From contig JAQSDS010000397.1 in the NCBI GenBank assembly GCA_029946045.1, positions 1 through 18,016 of the forward strand: 18,016 nucleotides of DNA. Reading direction: 5' to 3'. The stretch's first letter is position 1; every line of letters begins with the position of its first letter. The position numbers and the translations under genes were made by a program. Below the pieces are notes generated by a model. The model was not told the DNA's origin, made no database searches, and saw only the letters and a program-made list of their open reading frames with translations. Source of the DNA: Rhodoferax sp. GTDB taxonomy: Bacteria > Pseudomonadota > Gammaproteobacteria > Burkholderiales > Burkholderiaceae_C. This document shows positions 1-5,522 of the stretch, one piece after another.

Positions 1-7
1 GATGCGC

Positions 8-646
8 TCAGTGCAGCGCCACACCGGTTTTAGCGGCCAACTCTTCCATCGTCACGCCCGGGGCGCGTTGCACCACCTTGAGCCCGTGCGGTGTGATGTC
101 CATCACGGCCAGGTCGGTAATGATGCGATCGACCACACCGACACCGGTCAGCGGCAGCGTGCAGCTAGGCAATATCTTCAGGTCGATCGTGCCGTCTTTC
201 TTTTTGGCCACATGTTCCATCAGCACCACCACACTTTTCACGCCACCTACCAGATCCATGGCACCGCCCATGCCCTTGACCATCTTGCCCGGAATCATCC
301 AGTTGGCCAGGTCGCCGGTTTCACTCACCTGCATGGCACCCAGGATGCTGAGGTTGATCTTGCCGCCGCGAATCATGGCAAAGCTGTCATGGCTACCAAA
401 GATGCTGGAGCCGGGGATGGTGGTGACGGTTTGCTTGCCGGCGTTGATCAGGTCGGCATCCACTTCCTCGTCGGTCGGAAACGGGCCAATGCCCAGCATG
501 CCATTTTCACTTTGCAGCCAGACCTCGATGTCGGGCGGAACAAAATTGGCCACCAGCGTGGGCAGACCAATGCCCAGATTCACATAGAAACCGTCCTGCA
601 ATTCCTTGGCGGCCAAAGCGGCCATTTCGTCGTGTGTCCAAGCCAT
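8..646 (-). CDS. scoB: Succinyl-CoA:3-ketoacid CoA-transferase subunit B
   Basis: This is the beta subunit of a two-subunit class I CoA-transferase, which moves CoA between succinyl-CoA and a 3-oxoacid such as acetoacetate in the cytoplasm. The product is 212 aa, a normal length. It carries the family signature LQSENGMLG near residue 45, whose Glu is the residue that forms the glutamyl-CoA thioester in this family. I start it at the ATG at 646 rather than the in-frame TTG at 652, because AGGAG (654-658 on the opposite strand) then lies 7 nt upstream. It follows scoA in the same direction, 133 bp away, and two hairpin repeats fill that gap. The stop codon is TGA at 8-10, so the gene is complete. 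PcaJ (3-oxoadipate CoA-transferase) is the main alternative, but the partner subunit looks more like ScoA. Confidence 0.9.
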   Translation of the reverse strand: MAWTHDEMAALAAKELQDGFYVNLGIGLPTLVANFVPPDIEVWLQSENGMLGIGPFPTDEEVDADLINAGKQTVTTIPGSSIFGSHDSFAMIRGGKINLSILGAMQVSETGDLANWMIPGKMVKGMGGAMDLVGGVKSVVVLMEHVAKKKDGTIDLKILPSCTLPLTGVGVVDRIITDLAVMDITPHGLKVVQRAPGVTMEELAAKTGVALH

Positions 647-675
647 GATCAAACTCCTATTTATTTAATATGTTG

Positions 676-717
676 AGGACAGAGCTGGCGACTGCGTCGC
701 TGCGGTCTGTCCCGCAA
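676..717. repeat. Hairpin repeat type A, copy 1
   Basis: This is a 42-bp imperfect palindrome, repeated exactly at 734-775. The outer arms are GGACAGA and TCTGTCC (7 bp, perfect). An inner stem GCGAC-TGC-GTCGC surrounds a 3-nt loop. It lies between scoA and scoB, so it would be transcribed and fold in the operon mRNA. It resembles REP-type elements and is related to the type B repeats upstream of scoA. Confidence 0.85.
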
Positions 718-733
718 GGTTTCAGTTTCGTTA

Positions 734-775
734 AGGACAGAGCTGGCGACTGCGTCGCTGCGGTCTGTCCCGCAA
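734..775. repeat. Hairpin repeat type A, copy 2
   Basis: This is an exact 42-bp direct copy of the element at 676-717, offset by 58 bp, with the same GGACAGA/TCTGTCC outer arms and GCGAC-TGC-GTCGC core. It ends 4 bp past the scoA stop codon on the scoB side. Two stable hairpins here could protect the upstream scoA message from 3' exonucleases or attenuate scoB. That role is inference. Confidence 0.85.
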
Positions 776-779
776 AAAT

Positions 780-1472
780 TCAGCGAATCGTGCGTTTTTC
801 AATGCGCTTTTCTGGCGTGGCATTGAGCACAATGCGGTGCACGTAGATGCCAGGCAAATGCACGCTGTCGGGATCAAAAGTGCCGGTTTCGACAATTTCC
901 TCGACTTCCACCACCGTGATCTTGCCAGCCATGGCCACCGCCGGATTGAAGTTGCGCGCGGTGCGCCTGAACAGCAGGTTGCCGCTTTTGTCGGCCTTCC
1001 AGGCTTTCACCAGTGCCACATCGGGCACCAGGGCATGCTCCAAAATATACACATGGCCGTCAAAGACGCGGTTTTCCTTGCCCTCGGCTACCAGCGTGCC
1101 CACCCCCGTGCGCACATAAAACGCAGGAATGCCAGCGCCACCCGCACGCAGCTTCTCAGCCAGCGTGCCCTGGGGTGTGAACTCGAGTTGCAGTTCACCG
1201 GCCAGGTACTGGCGCTCAAATTCCTTGTTCTCACCCACATAGCTCGAGATCATCTTGCTGATCTGACGGGTTTCCAGCAGCTTGCCCAGGCCAAAACCGT
1301 CAACACCTGCATTGTTGGAAATCACGGTGAGGTCACTGACACCGGTGTCACGCAAAGCGTCAATCAAAGCCTCGGGAATGCCGCACAGGCCAAAACCGCC
1401 CACCGCGAGCAACTGGCCGTCTCTGACAATGCCTTGCAGCGCGGCGGCGGCGGAAGGGTAAATTTTGTTCAC
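780..1472 (-). CDS. scoA: Succinyl-CoA:3-ketoacid CoA-transferase subunit A
   Basis: This is the alpha subunit (230 aa) of the CoA-transferase whose beta subunit is encoded just downstream. Residues about 18-35 match the CoA-transferase signature 1 ([16 protein letters not shown]). The stretch [19 protein letters not shown] and the following AGGAGIPAF are typical of ScoA proteins rather than PcaI, so acetoacetate/succinyl-CoA is the favoured substrate pair. Translation starts at a GTG (1470-1472) with GGAG 8 nt upstream. The gene is flanked on both sides by pairs of related hairpin repeats. It is divergent from a PAS-LuxR regulator that may control it. A -10-like TAGTAT lies on the minus strand at 1509-1514, without a good -35 box, which would fit an activator-dependent promoter. 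Confidence 0.9.
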   Translation of the reverse strand: MNKIYPSAAAALQGIVRDGQLLAVGGFGLCGIPEALIDALRDTGVSDLTVISNNAGVDGFGLGKLLETRQISKMISSYVGENKEFERQYLAGELQLEFTPQGTLAEKLRAGGAGIPAFYVRTGVGTLVAEGKENRVFDGHVYILEHALVPDVALVKAWKADKSGNLLFRRTARNFNPAVAMAGKITVVEVEEIVETGTFDPDSVHLPGIYVHRIVLNATPEKRIEKRTIR

Positions 1473-1503
1473 TTTGAAATCTCCAGGAGTAATGACAATG
1501 GCG

Positions 1504-1541
1504 TTACGATACTACCTAATGCCATACGTAGTTTTTCGTAA
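1504..1541. promoter_or_regulatory. Interrupted dyad, candidate operator of the scoAB/regulator intergenic region
   Basis: This is a nested inverted repeat. TTACG (1504-1508) matches CGTAA (1537-1541), and inside it ACTAC (1511-1515) matches GTAGT (1528-1532). It lies 32-69 bp upstream of the scoA start and overlaps a -10-like TAGTAT on the minus strand (1509-1514). LuxR/GerE-type regulators usually bind such dyads, and one is encoded divergently next door. Its function as an operator is inferred. Confidence 0.4.
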
Positions 1542-1555
1542 GGTGAACCCTAATC

Positions 1556-1600
1556 AGTTGGGGTCAGAGCACGTCACTGCGTGAGTGGTCTGACCCACAA
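1556..1600. repeat. Hairpin repeat type B, copy 1
   Basis: This 45-bp element has outer arms GGGTCAGA (1561-1568) and TCTGACCC (1589-1596). After one mismatch, an inner stem with one bulged base closes on a TGC loop, giving about 15 base pairs in total. It is repeated at 1613-1657 with one substitution. It shares the CAGAGC...CTGCG...GGTCTG skeleton and orientation of the type A repeats. Confidence 0.85.
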
Positions 1601-1612
1601 ATTTTTAAACTT

Positions 1613-1657
1613 AGTTGGGGTCAGAGCACGTCACTGCGCGAGTGGTCTGACCCACAA
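1613..1657. repeat. Hairpin repeat type B, copy 2
   Basis: This is a direct copy of 1556-1600, offset by 57 bp, differing only at 1639 (C instead of T), which breaks one inner pair. Its last bases overlap the Shine-Dalgarno AAGGA (1656-1660) of the downstream PAS-LuxR gene, so the hairpin, if transcribed, sits directly against that ribosome-binding site. Confidence 0.85.
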
Positions 1658-1667
1658 GGACTCAAGA

Positions 1668-2225
1668 ATGGACATCAATTACCGACTGGCTTTCGAAATG
1701 GCCCCCGTCGGGCTGGCCCTCTCAAGAAACCGCATCATGGAGGACTGCAACCACCACCTGTGCGAGATGTTCGGGGCCGCACCCGACCAACTCATCGGTC
1801 AGTCTTTCCAGGTGCTCTACCCCAGCGCCCTTGAATTTGAGCGCACCGGCCAGCGCATTGCGCCCCTGCTCAACCGCAACGGCACCTATGCCGATGACCG
1901 CATCATGAAACGGGTGGCTGGCCGCTTCAAGGGTGAAACCTTCTGGTGTCACGTGACCGGCCGGGCCCTCAATCAGGCGGCGCCACATGAAGCCGGCATC
2001 TGGACCTTTGAAGACCTGAGCGCCAGCCGCCCGGTCAAGGCCGAACTCACGGCACGCGAACGCGAAGTGGCCGCTTTTCTCATGGATGGACTGACCAGCA
2101 AGGAGATTGGCAGGGCGCTGCAAATCAGTCACCGCACAGTTGAAATCTACCGGGCCCGACTGATGCGAAAATACAAGGCATCCAATACCGGCGACTTGGT
2201 GCACAAATTGATGTCGGGCCAATAA
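1668..2225 (+). CDS. PAS domain / LuxR-type HTH transcriptional regulator
   Basis: This is a 185-aa DNA-binding regulator. Residues about 5-120 look like a single PAS sensor domain (MAPVGLALS at the start, then GAAPDQLIGQSF, ending in WTFEDL). Residues about 127-182 are a GerE/LuxR helix-turn-helix, beginning LTAREREV and containing TSKEIGRALQISHRTVEIYR. There is no receiver domain and no transmembrane segment, so it is probably a one-component cytoplasmic sensor. I chose the ATG at 1668, with AAGGA (1656-1660) 7 nt upstream. The frame stays open to 1581, but that extension runs through the hairpin repeats and is not expected to be translated. It is divergent from scoAB, so control of ketoacid CoA-transferase expression is the obvious hypothesis. 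The ligand cannot be read from the sequence. Confidence 0.85.
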   Translation: MDINYRLAFEMAPVGLALSRNRIMEDCNHHLCEMFGAAPDQLIGQSFQVLYPSALEFERTGQRIAPLLNRNGTYADDRIMKRVAGRFKGETFWCHVTGRALNQAAPHEAGIWTFEDLSASRPVKAELTAREREVAAFLMDGLTSKEIGRALQISHRTVEIYRARLMRKYKASNTGDLVHKLMSGQ

Positions 2226-2308
2226 TGCACACAATGGCGTCGACCTGCGCCACTAGATCACCATCCGGTCTGATGTTCGGCAACTATTTTCAACTCAAGG
2301 AGAAACTC

Positions 2309-2656
2309 ATGGTTACAGCCAAAAAACCAAGCACGGCAACCGCAGTTGTGACACCCACGCCAAAGGCGCCTGCCAAAAAGGCTGCTGCGGTCAAGGTACC
2401 CACACCGGTGGCAGCAGCGGCTGCGCCCAAGGCTGCGGTCAAGAAAAGCCCAGCCAAAAAAGCAGCGCCCGTCAGCGCCACGCCAGTGACCGCACGTCCC
2501 GCCGTGACAGTCGAGCAGCGTCACAACTACATTGAAGTAGCGGCCTTTTATGTGGCGCAGCGGCGCGGCTTCGCCCCCGGCAACCCCGTCGATGACTGGG
2601 CCATGGCAGAGCAGGAAGTTGATCGCCTGATCGACTCAGGGCATTTTTCCAGATAA
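2309..2656 (+). CDS. DUF2934 domain protein with Ala/Lys/Pro-rich N-terminus
   Basis: This is a small protein of 115 aa. Residues 1-65 are low-complexity and rich in Ala, Lys, Pro, Thr and Val, with repeated KAPAKKAA / KSPAKKAAP units like histone H1-type tails. Residues about 69-110 match the short DUF2934 domain, with its alternating aromatic and basic start (YIEVAAFYVAQRRG) and a DDWAMAEQEV end. I start it at the ATG at 2309, with AAGGAG (2297-2302) 6 nt upstream; the longer open frame from 2225 has no such signal. It lies 83 bp after the regulator in the same direction. Its function is unknown. The basic tail suggests nucleic-acid or polyanion binding, which is inference. Confidence 0.75.
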   Translation: MVTAKKPSTATAVVTPTPKAPAKKAAAVKVPTPVAAAAAPKAAVKKSPAKKAAPVSATPVTARPAVTVEQRHNYIEVAAFYVAQRRGFAPGNPVDDWAMAEQEVDRLIDSGHFSR

Positions 2657-2665
2657 GAAACGAAT

Positions 2666-2683
2666 CCGTTCTGCTCAGGACGG
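2666..2683. terminator. Hairpin between convergent genes
   Basis: CCGTTCTG and CAGGACGG form a stem with one T-G wobble and a short loop, in the 30-bp gap between the stops of the DUF2934 gene and the thioesterase gene. Neither side has a strong T-run, so it is only a weak bidirectional terminator candidate. Confidence 0.3.
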
Positions 2684-2686
2684 TTG

Positions 2687-3106
2687 TCACGCCACAATGG
2701 CGCGCATCCAGTCCGGCAGATCAATCGCTTTTTGCTTCGGAAAGTCCACCCAGATCGTGGTCGCGCCACCTGCAGCGTAGATCACGCCGGGCTGGTCGGC
2801 CATTTCCATCGTGGCCCAGGTCTCAAATGTGGTGCGGGCCGGTTCGCTGGCGTACATCTTGACCAGCACGTTGCCGGGGTATTCCAGCTGCTTGTAAAAA
2901 TTGCAAAAGGCATTCACGATCACCGGGCCCTCGCCCAGCGGATTGGGCATGCAGCCGGCGGCGCGCATCCAGTCGATGCGGCAGGTTTCCAGGTAACGAA
3001 AGTAGGTGGTGTTGTTGACGTGACCCATGGCGTCCATGTCGCCCCAGCGGATCGGAATGATCACCTCGAACACCAGCTTTTTTTGCTCTGGGATATCAAA
3101 TTTCAT
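2687..3106 (-). CDS. Acyl-CoA thioesterase, hot-dog fold (4HBT family)
   Basis: This is a 139-aa single hot-dog domain enzyme that hydrolyses an acyl-CoA thioester. The diagnostic segment is RWGDMDAMGHVNNTTYF at residues 20-36. Asp25 aligns with the catalytic Asp17 of 4-hydroxybenzoyl-CoA thioesterase, and HVNN is typical of the YbgC/FcbC group. The ATG at 3106 has AAGGA 8 nt upstream. It is the last gene of a four-gene minus-strand operon and starts 3 bp after the ubiC stop. Substrate chain type cannot be told from the sequence. Because the preceding gene makes 4-hydroxybenzoate, an aromatic substrate is tempting, but this protein is equally like general medium or short acyl-CoA thioesterases. 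Confidence 0.85.
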   Translation of the reverse strand: MKFDIPEQKKLVFEVIIPIRWGDMDAMGHVNNTTYFRYLETCRIDWMRAAGCMPNPLGEGPVIVNAFCNFYKQLEYPGNVLVKMYASEPARTTFETWATMEMADQPGVIYAAGGATTIWVDFPKQKAIDLPDWMRAIVA

Positions 3107-3109
3107 GGC

Positions 3110-3688
3110 TTATTTCCTTGGCTTGAAGATTTTCTGAGACGCAAACCCATTCCAATGCAAGTCGTTGACTGGGGCAGCAAATACTTCCATCACCAACAGC
3201 GCTGCGCTATGGCGGGTAAATACCGAACGGCGCGCGGGCAGCGTACGGTGATTCAGTTCCACACCCGTGGCCGCCTGCCAGCTTGCGGCCACATGGCGCT
3301 GCAAGGGGCTTTGGCGCTGGAGCTGGTTGTAGGCCAGCGGGGCACGCAAAATGTCCGAACGCTTGAACAGCACATCAGCCAGCGGTCGACTGCCCAAACC
3401 CCGCACCGAACGCCAGGCCCCCACTGAAGCAGCGTGCGCCGTCACGCTGCGGGCAAAAACCAAGGCCTGGCCATCCACCCGTAACACCACCTCACGGGCG
3501 TAGCCGATGCAATGCCCATGCAGGCCCAAAGCGCGCGACTCGTCGGGTGTCAGCGGCTGTCGCCCCTGCGTCAGCACCTGCACACTGAACGTTTCACCCG
3601 TGGCCGCGAGCCGCGCACTGAGCGAACCCGAGGCCTGAAGCCAGCGCCGCAAACCGCCCCGCACCGGAGTAAAAGCATGCCAGCCCAT
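3110..3688 (-). CDS. ubiC: Chorismate--pyruvate lyase
   Basis: This enzyme splits chorismate into 4-hydroxybenzoate and pyruvate, the first committed step of ubiquinone synthesis. The product is 192 aa, somewhat longer than the 165 aa of E. coli. It shows the family features in order: YAREVVLRVDG with the conserved Arg, then VFARSV, RGLGSRPLADVLF, a RRSVFTR basic strand, and LVMEVFAAP, whose Glu corresponds to the active-site Glu of the family. I place the start at the ATG at 3688, where TGATG overlaps it with the stop of the upstream transporter gene, so the two are translationally coupled. An upstream extension in the same frame lies inside the transporter gene. No strong Shine-Dalgarno is visible, consistent with coupling. 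Confidence 0.82.
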   Translation of the reverse strand: MGWHAFTPVRGGLRRWLQASGSLSARLAATGETFSVQVLTQGRQPLTPDESRALGLHGHCIGYAREVVLRVDGQALVFARSVTAHAASVGAWRSVRGLGSRPLADVLFKRSDILRAPLAYNQLQRQSPLQRHVAASWQAATGVELNHRTLPARRSVFTRHSAALLVMEVFAAPVNDLHWNGFASQKIFKPRK

Positions 3689-4587
3689 CAACGATGTGCC
3701 CTGATCGACGCCAGAATACCCAGCGTGAACAAGCCGGCCGCCCAGGCTTGGGTCGCGGCGGGCCAGACACCGTCCCAAACGAAAGAATAAAACAGGGCAA
3801 ACAAGGTTTCACTCACGATCAACTGGCCACACAGACTGACGCTCAAGCGCTGACTGGCCATGTTCCACAAAATGCTGCCAGCCCAGCCAGAACCAATACC
3901 CGTGGCAATACAAGCCACGGCAATCAGCGCCTGGTTGTCGAGCGTTGACAACGCATCTATCGAAGAACCCTGCAGCAACCACAACAAAAAAGCACCCACG
4001 CCGGTGGCCACGCCAATCCAGTTGGCCCATTCGGTCGCGCTGACTTCGGGGTGGCGCTTGAGCCAGGCCGCATTGACCAAGGCAAAGGCGGTCCAGCACA
4101 GCATCGCCCCCAAGGCCAGCAGCACACCCCACCAGAACTGGCCACCCCCGGCAGGCAGTTGGGCCGCGTGGCTCAATGTCGACTGCATCATCAGCGCCAG
4201 TCCGCCCAGGGTGAGCAGCAACCCCGGCAACAAGCCTGCCCATTTGAGGCCCGCGGGCTTGCCAAGCAGCATGACCCAGATCGGAATGGTGCCAATGATG
4301 AGCGTGGGCACTTCGGTGCCGGCATAGACAATGCTTTGCGCCAACAGCAGGTAGTAACCGGTGGCACCCAGCAGGCTCATGCCCAGGGCCGTGACGGCCT
4401 GACGCGCCGTGGGCCAGGTGTGGCTGCGCCAAGTGACCAACATGGCCAGCGCCGCCATGGCGCCAAAACTGAGGAAGCGCCCTGCGGTCAGGTCGACCGC
4501 GCTCAGGCCCGGGGTCATGCGCGGCACCACAAACACCAAACCCCATAACGCACCCGCAGCCAGGCCCGCAAACAATCCCGTCAGCAT
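3688..4587 (-). CDS. EamA/DMT-family inner-membrane transporter
   Basis: This 299-aa protein is dominated by hydrophobic helices. I count about ten, arranged as two five-helix EamA repeats, beginning LFAGLAAGALWGLVFVVPR and with a second half around FWWGVLLALGAMLCWTAFALV. Family members export or import small metabolites such as amino acids or related compounds; the substrate here is not readable. It begins 6 bp after the SDR stop (TAG at 4594-4596) and its own TGA overlaps the ubiC start by one base, so it is embedded in the operon. Only a weak AGG lies before the ATG at 4587, again suggesting translational coupling to the upstream gene. Confidence 0.85.
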   Translation of the reverse strand: MLTGLFAGLAAGALWGLVFVVPRMTPGLSAVDLTAGRFLSFGAMAALAMLVTWRSHTWPTARQAVTALGMSLLGATGYYLLLAQSIVYAGTEVPTLIIGTIPIWVMLLGKPAGLKWAGLLPGLLLTLGGLALMMQSTLSHAAQLPAGGGQFWWGVLLALGAMLCWTAFALVNAAWLKRHPEVSATEWANWIGVATGVGAFLLWLLQGSSIDALSTLDNQALIAVACIATGIGSGWAGSILWNMASQRLSVSLCGQLIVSETLFALFYSFVWDGVWPAATQAWAAGLFTLGILASIRAHR

Positions 4588-4593
4588 GCGCGC

Positions 4594-5376
4594 CTAAATC
4601 GCAAAGCCATCGTCGGCGGTGATCACGGCACCGTTGATGAAATGGCTTTGGTCGGAGCACAGCATGACCAGCAGCGCGTCCAAGTCCTGCGGCTTGCCGA
4701 TGCGCTTGCGCGGCAGCATCTGGACGAGTTTTTGGCCCGACTCGGTCTGCCAATGGGCGTGGTTGATCTCGGTGTCGATGTAGCCCGGGCAAATGGCGTT
4801 GACGTTGATGCCAAAGCGACCCCACTCCGTGGCCATGGCTTTGGTCATCTGGATCACCGCCGCCTTGCTCATGCAATAAACGCCAATTTTGGGTAACACC
4901 TTCAGGCCCGCGGCGCTGGCCACATTGACGATGCGACCGCCAGTAAAGCTTCCGGGCGCCAAGCCCTGCGCGCGTGCCAGCATGCGCTTGCCAACCTCTT
5001 GCGCGACAAAAAACGCGCCTTTGACATTGGTGTCAAACACGAAATCGAAATCCTCCTGGCTCACCTCCACCAAACGCTGGGTGGTGCTGACACCCGAGTT
5101 GTTGACCAAAATATCGATCGAGCCGACCTCGGTCTCGGCATGCGCAACAGCGGACCTGATGGAATTTTGATCGGTCACATCGAGCTCGATCACATGGGCA
5201 TCACCGCCCTCGGCTTCAATCTGCGCGCGCAACTCCTTGAGTCTTTCAACGCGGCGACTGGCCAGCACCACGGCGGCACCGGCGCCAGCCAGGGTGCGGG
5301 CAAATTGCGCCCCCATGCCTCCCGAAGCGCCGGTAATCAGGGCCACCCGGCCCGAAAGGTCAATGCTGTATGCCAT
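4594..5376 (-). CDS. SDR-family NAD(P)-dependent oxidoreductase
   Basis: This is a classical short-chain dehydrogenase/reductase of 260 aa. It has the Rossmann motif TGASGGMG (residues 15-22), NNSG (92-95) and a full catalytic tetrad at Asn117, Ser154, Tyr167 and Lys171. The basic pair SRR (40-42) after the second strand suggests NADP(H) preference. I start at the ATG at 5376, with GGAG 8 nt upstream; an ATG at 5382 is too close to that site, and the longer frame begins with TTG. It is the first gene of the operon SDR-EamA-ubiC-thioesterase. Many relatives are annotated as 3-oxoacyl-ACP or acetoacetyl-CoA reductase, but the substrate is uncertain. Confidence 0.88.
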   Translation of the reverse strand: MAYSIDLSGRVALITGASGGMGAQFARTLAGAGAAVVLASRRVERLKELRAQIEAEGGDAHVIELDVTDQNSIRSAVAHAETEVGSIDILVNNSGVSTTQRLVEVSQEDFDFVFDTNVKGAFFVAQEVGKRMLARAQGLAPGSFTGGRIVNVASAAGLKVLPKIGVYCMSKAAVIQMTKAMATEWGRFGINVNAICPGYIDTEINHAHWQTESGQKLVQMLPRKRIGKPQDLDALLVMLCSDQSHFINGAVITADDGFAI

Positions 5377-5483
5377 GGTCATTTCTCCGTAAACAATCAA
5401 ACGACCAATCCATTATGGTGATTGTGTTGCCTAAAATCTGGATTTGTCGCAGACAATTCACCCCAGTTTTGGCCAACATGCGC

Positions 5484-5512
5484 TTGGCTTGAGTTTAATC
5501 AGTTGATATAAC
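5484..5512 (+). promoter_or_regulatory. Candidate sigma-70 promoter for ETF-QO
   Basis: TTGGCT (5484-5489) and TATAAC (5507-5512) are separated by 17 bp. The predicted start of transcription, around 5519, is only a few bases before the ATG at 5523, which would give a nearly leaderless mRNA. This is a sequence match only. Confidence 0.35.
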
Positions 5513-5522
5513 GAGTCCCACC

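Noticed and set aside
2..676. Open frame on the plus strand opposite scoB
   Set aside because: It is the complement of a clear CoA-transferase subunit; its protein is His/Gln-rich without any family motif.
676..1657. CRISPR array
   Set aside because: Only two copies occur at each site, with 12-16 bp between them, and they are palindromes longer than the spacing; this is a REP-like doublet pattern instead.
1581..1667. N-terminal extension of the PAS-LuxR protein
   Set aside because: These 29 codons run through the hairpin repeats, and a good Shine-Dalgarno precedes the ATG at 1668.
3809..4876. 355-codon minus-strand frame overlapping the EamA and SDR genes
   Set aside because: It is out of frame with both well-supported proteins and gives a His/Gly/Arg-rich translation typical of a GC-rich shadow frame.
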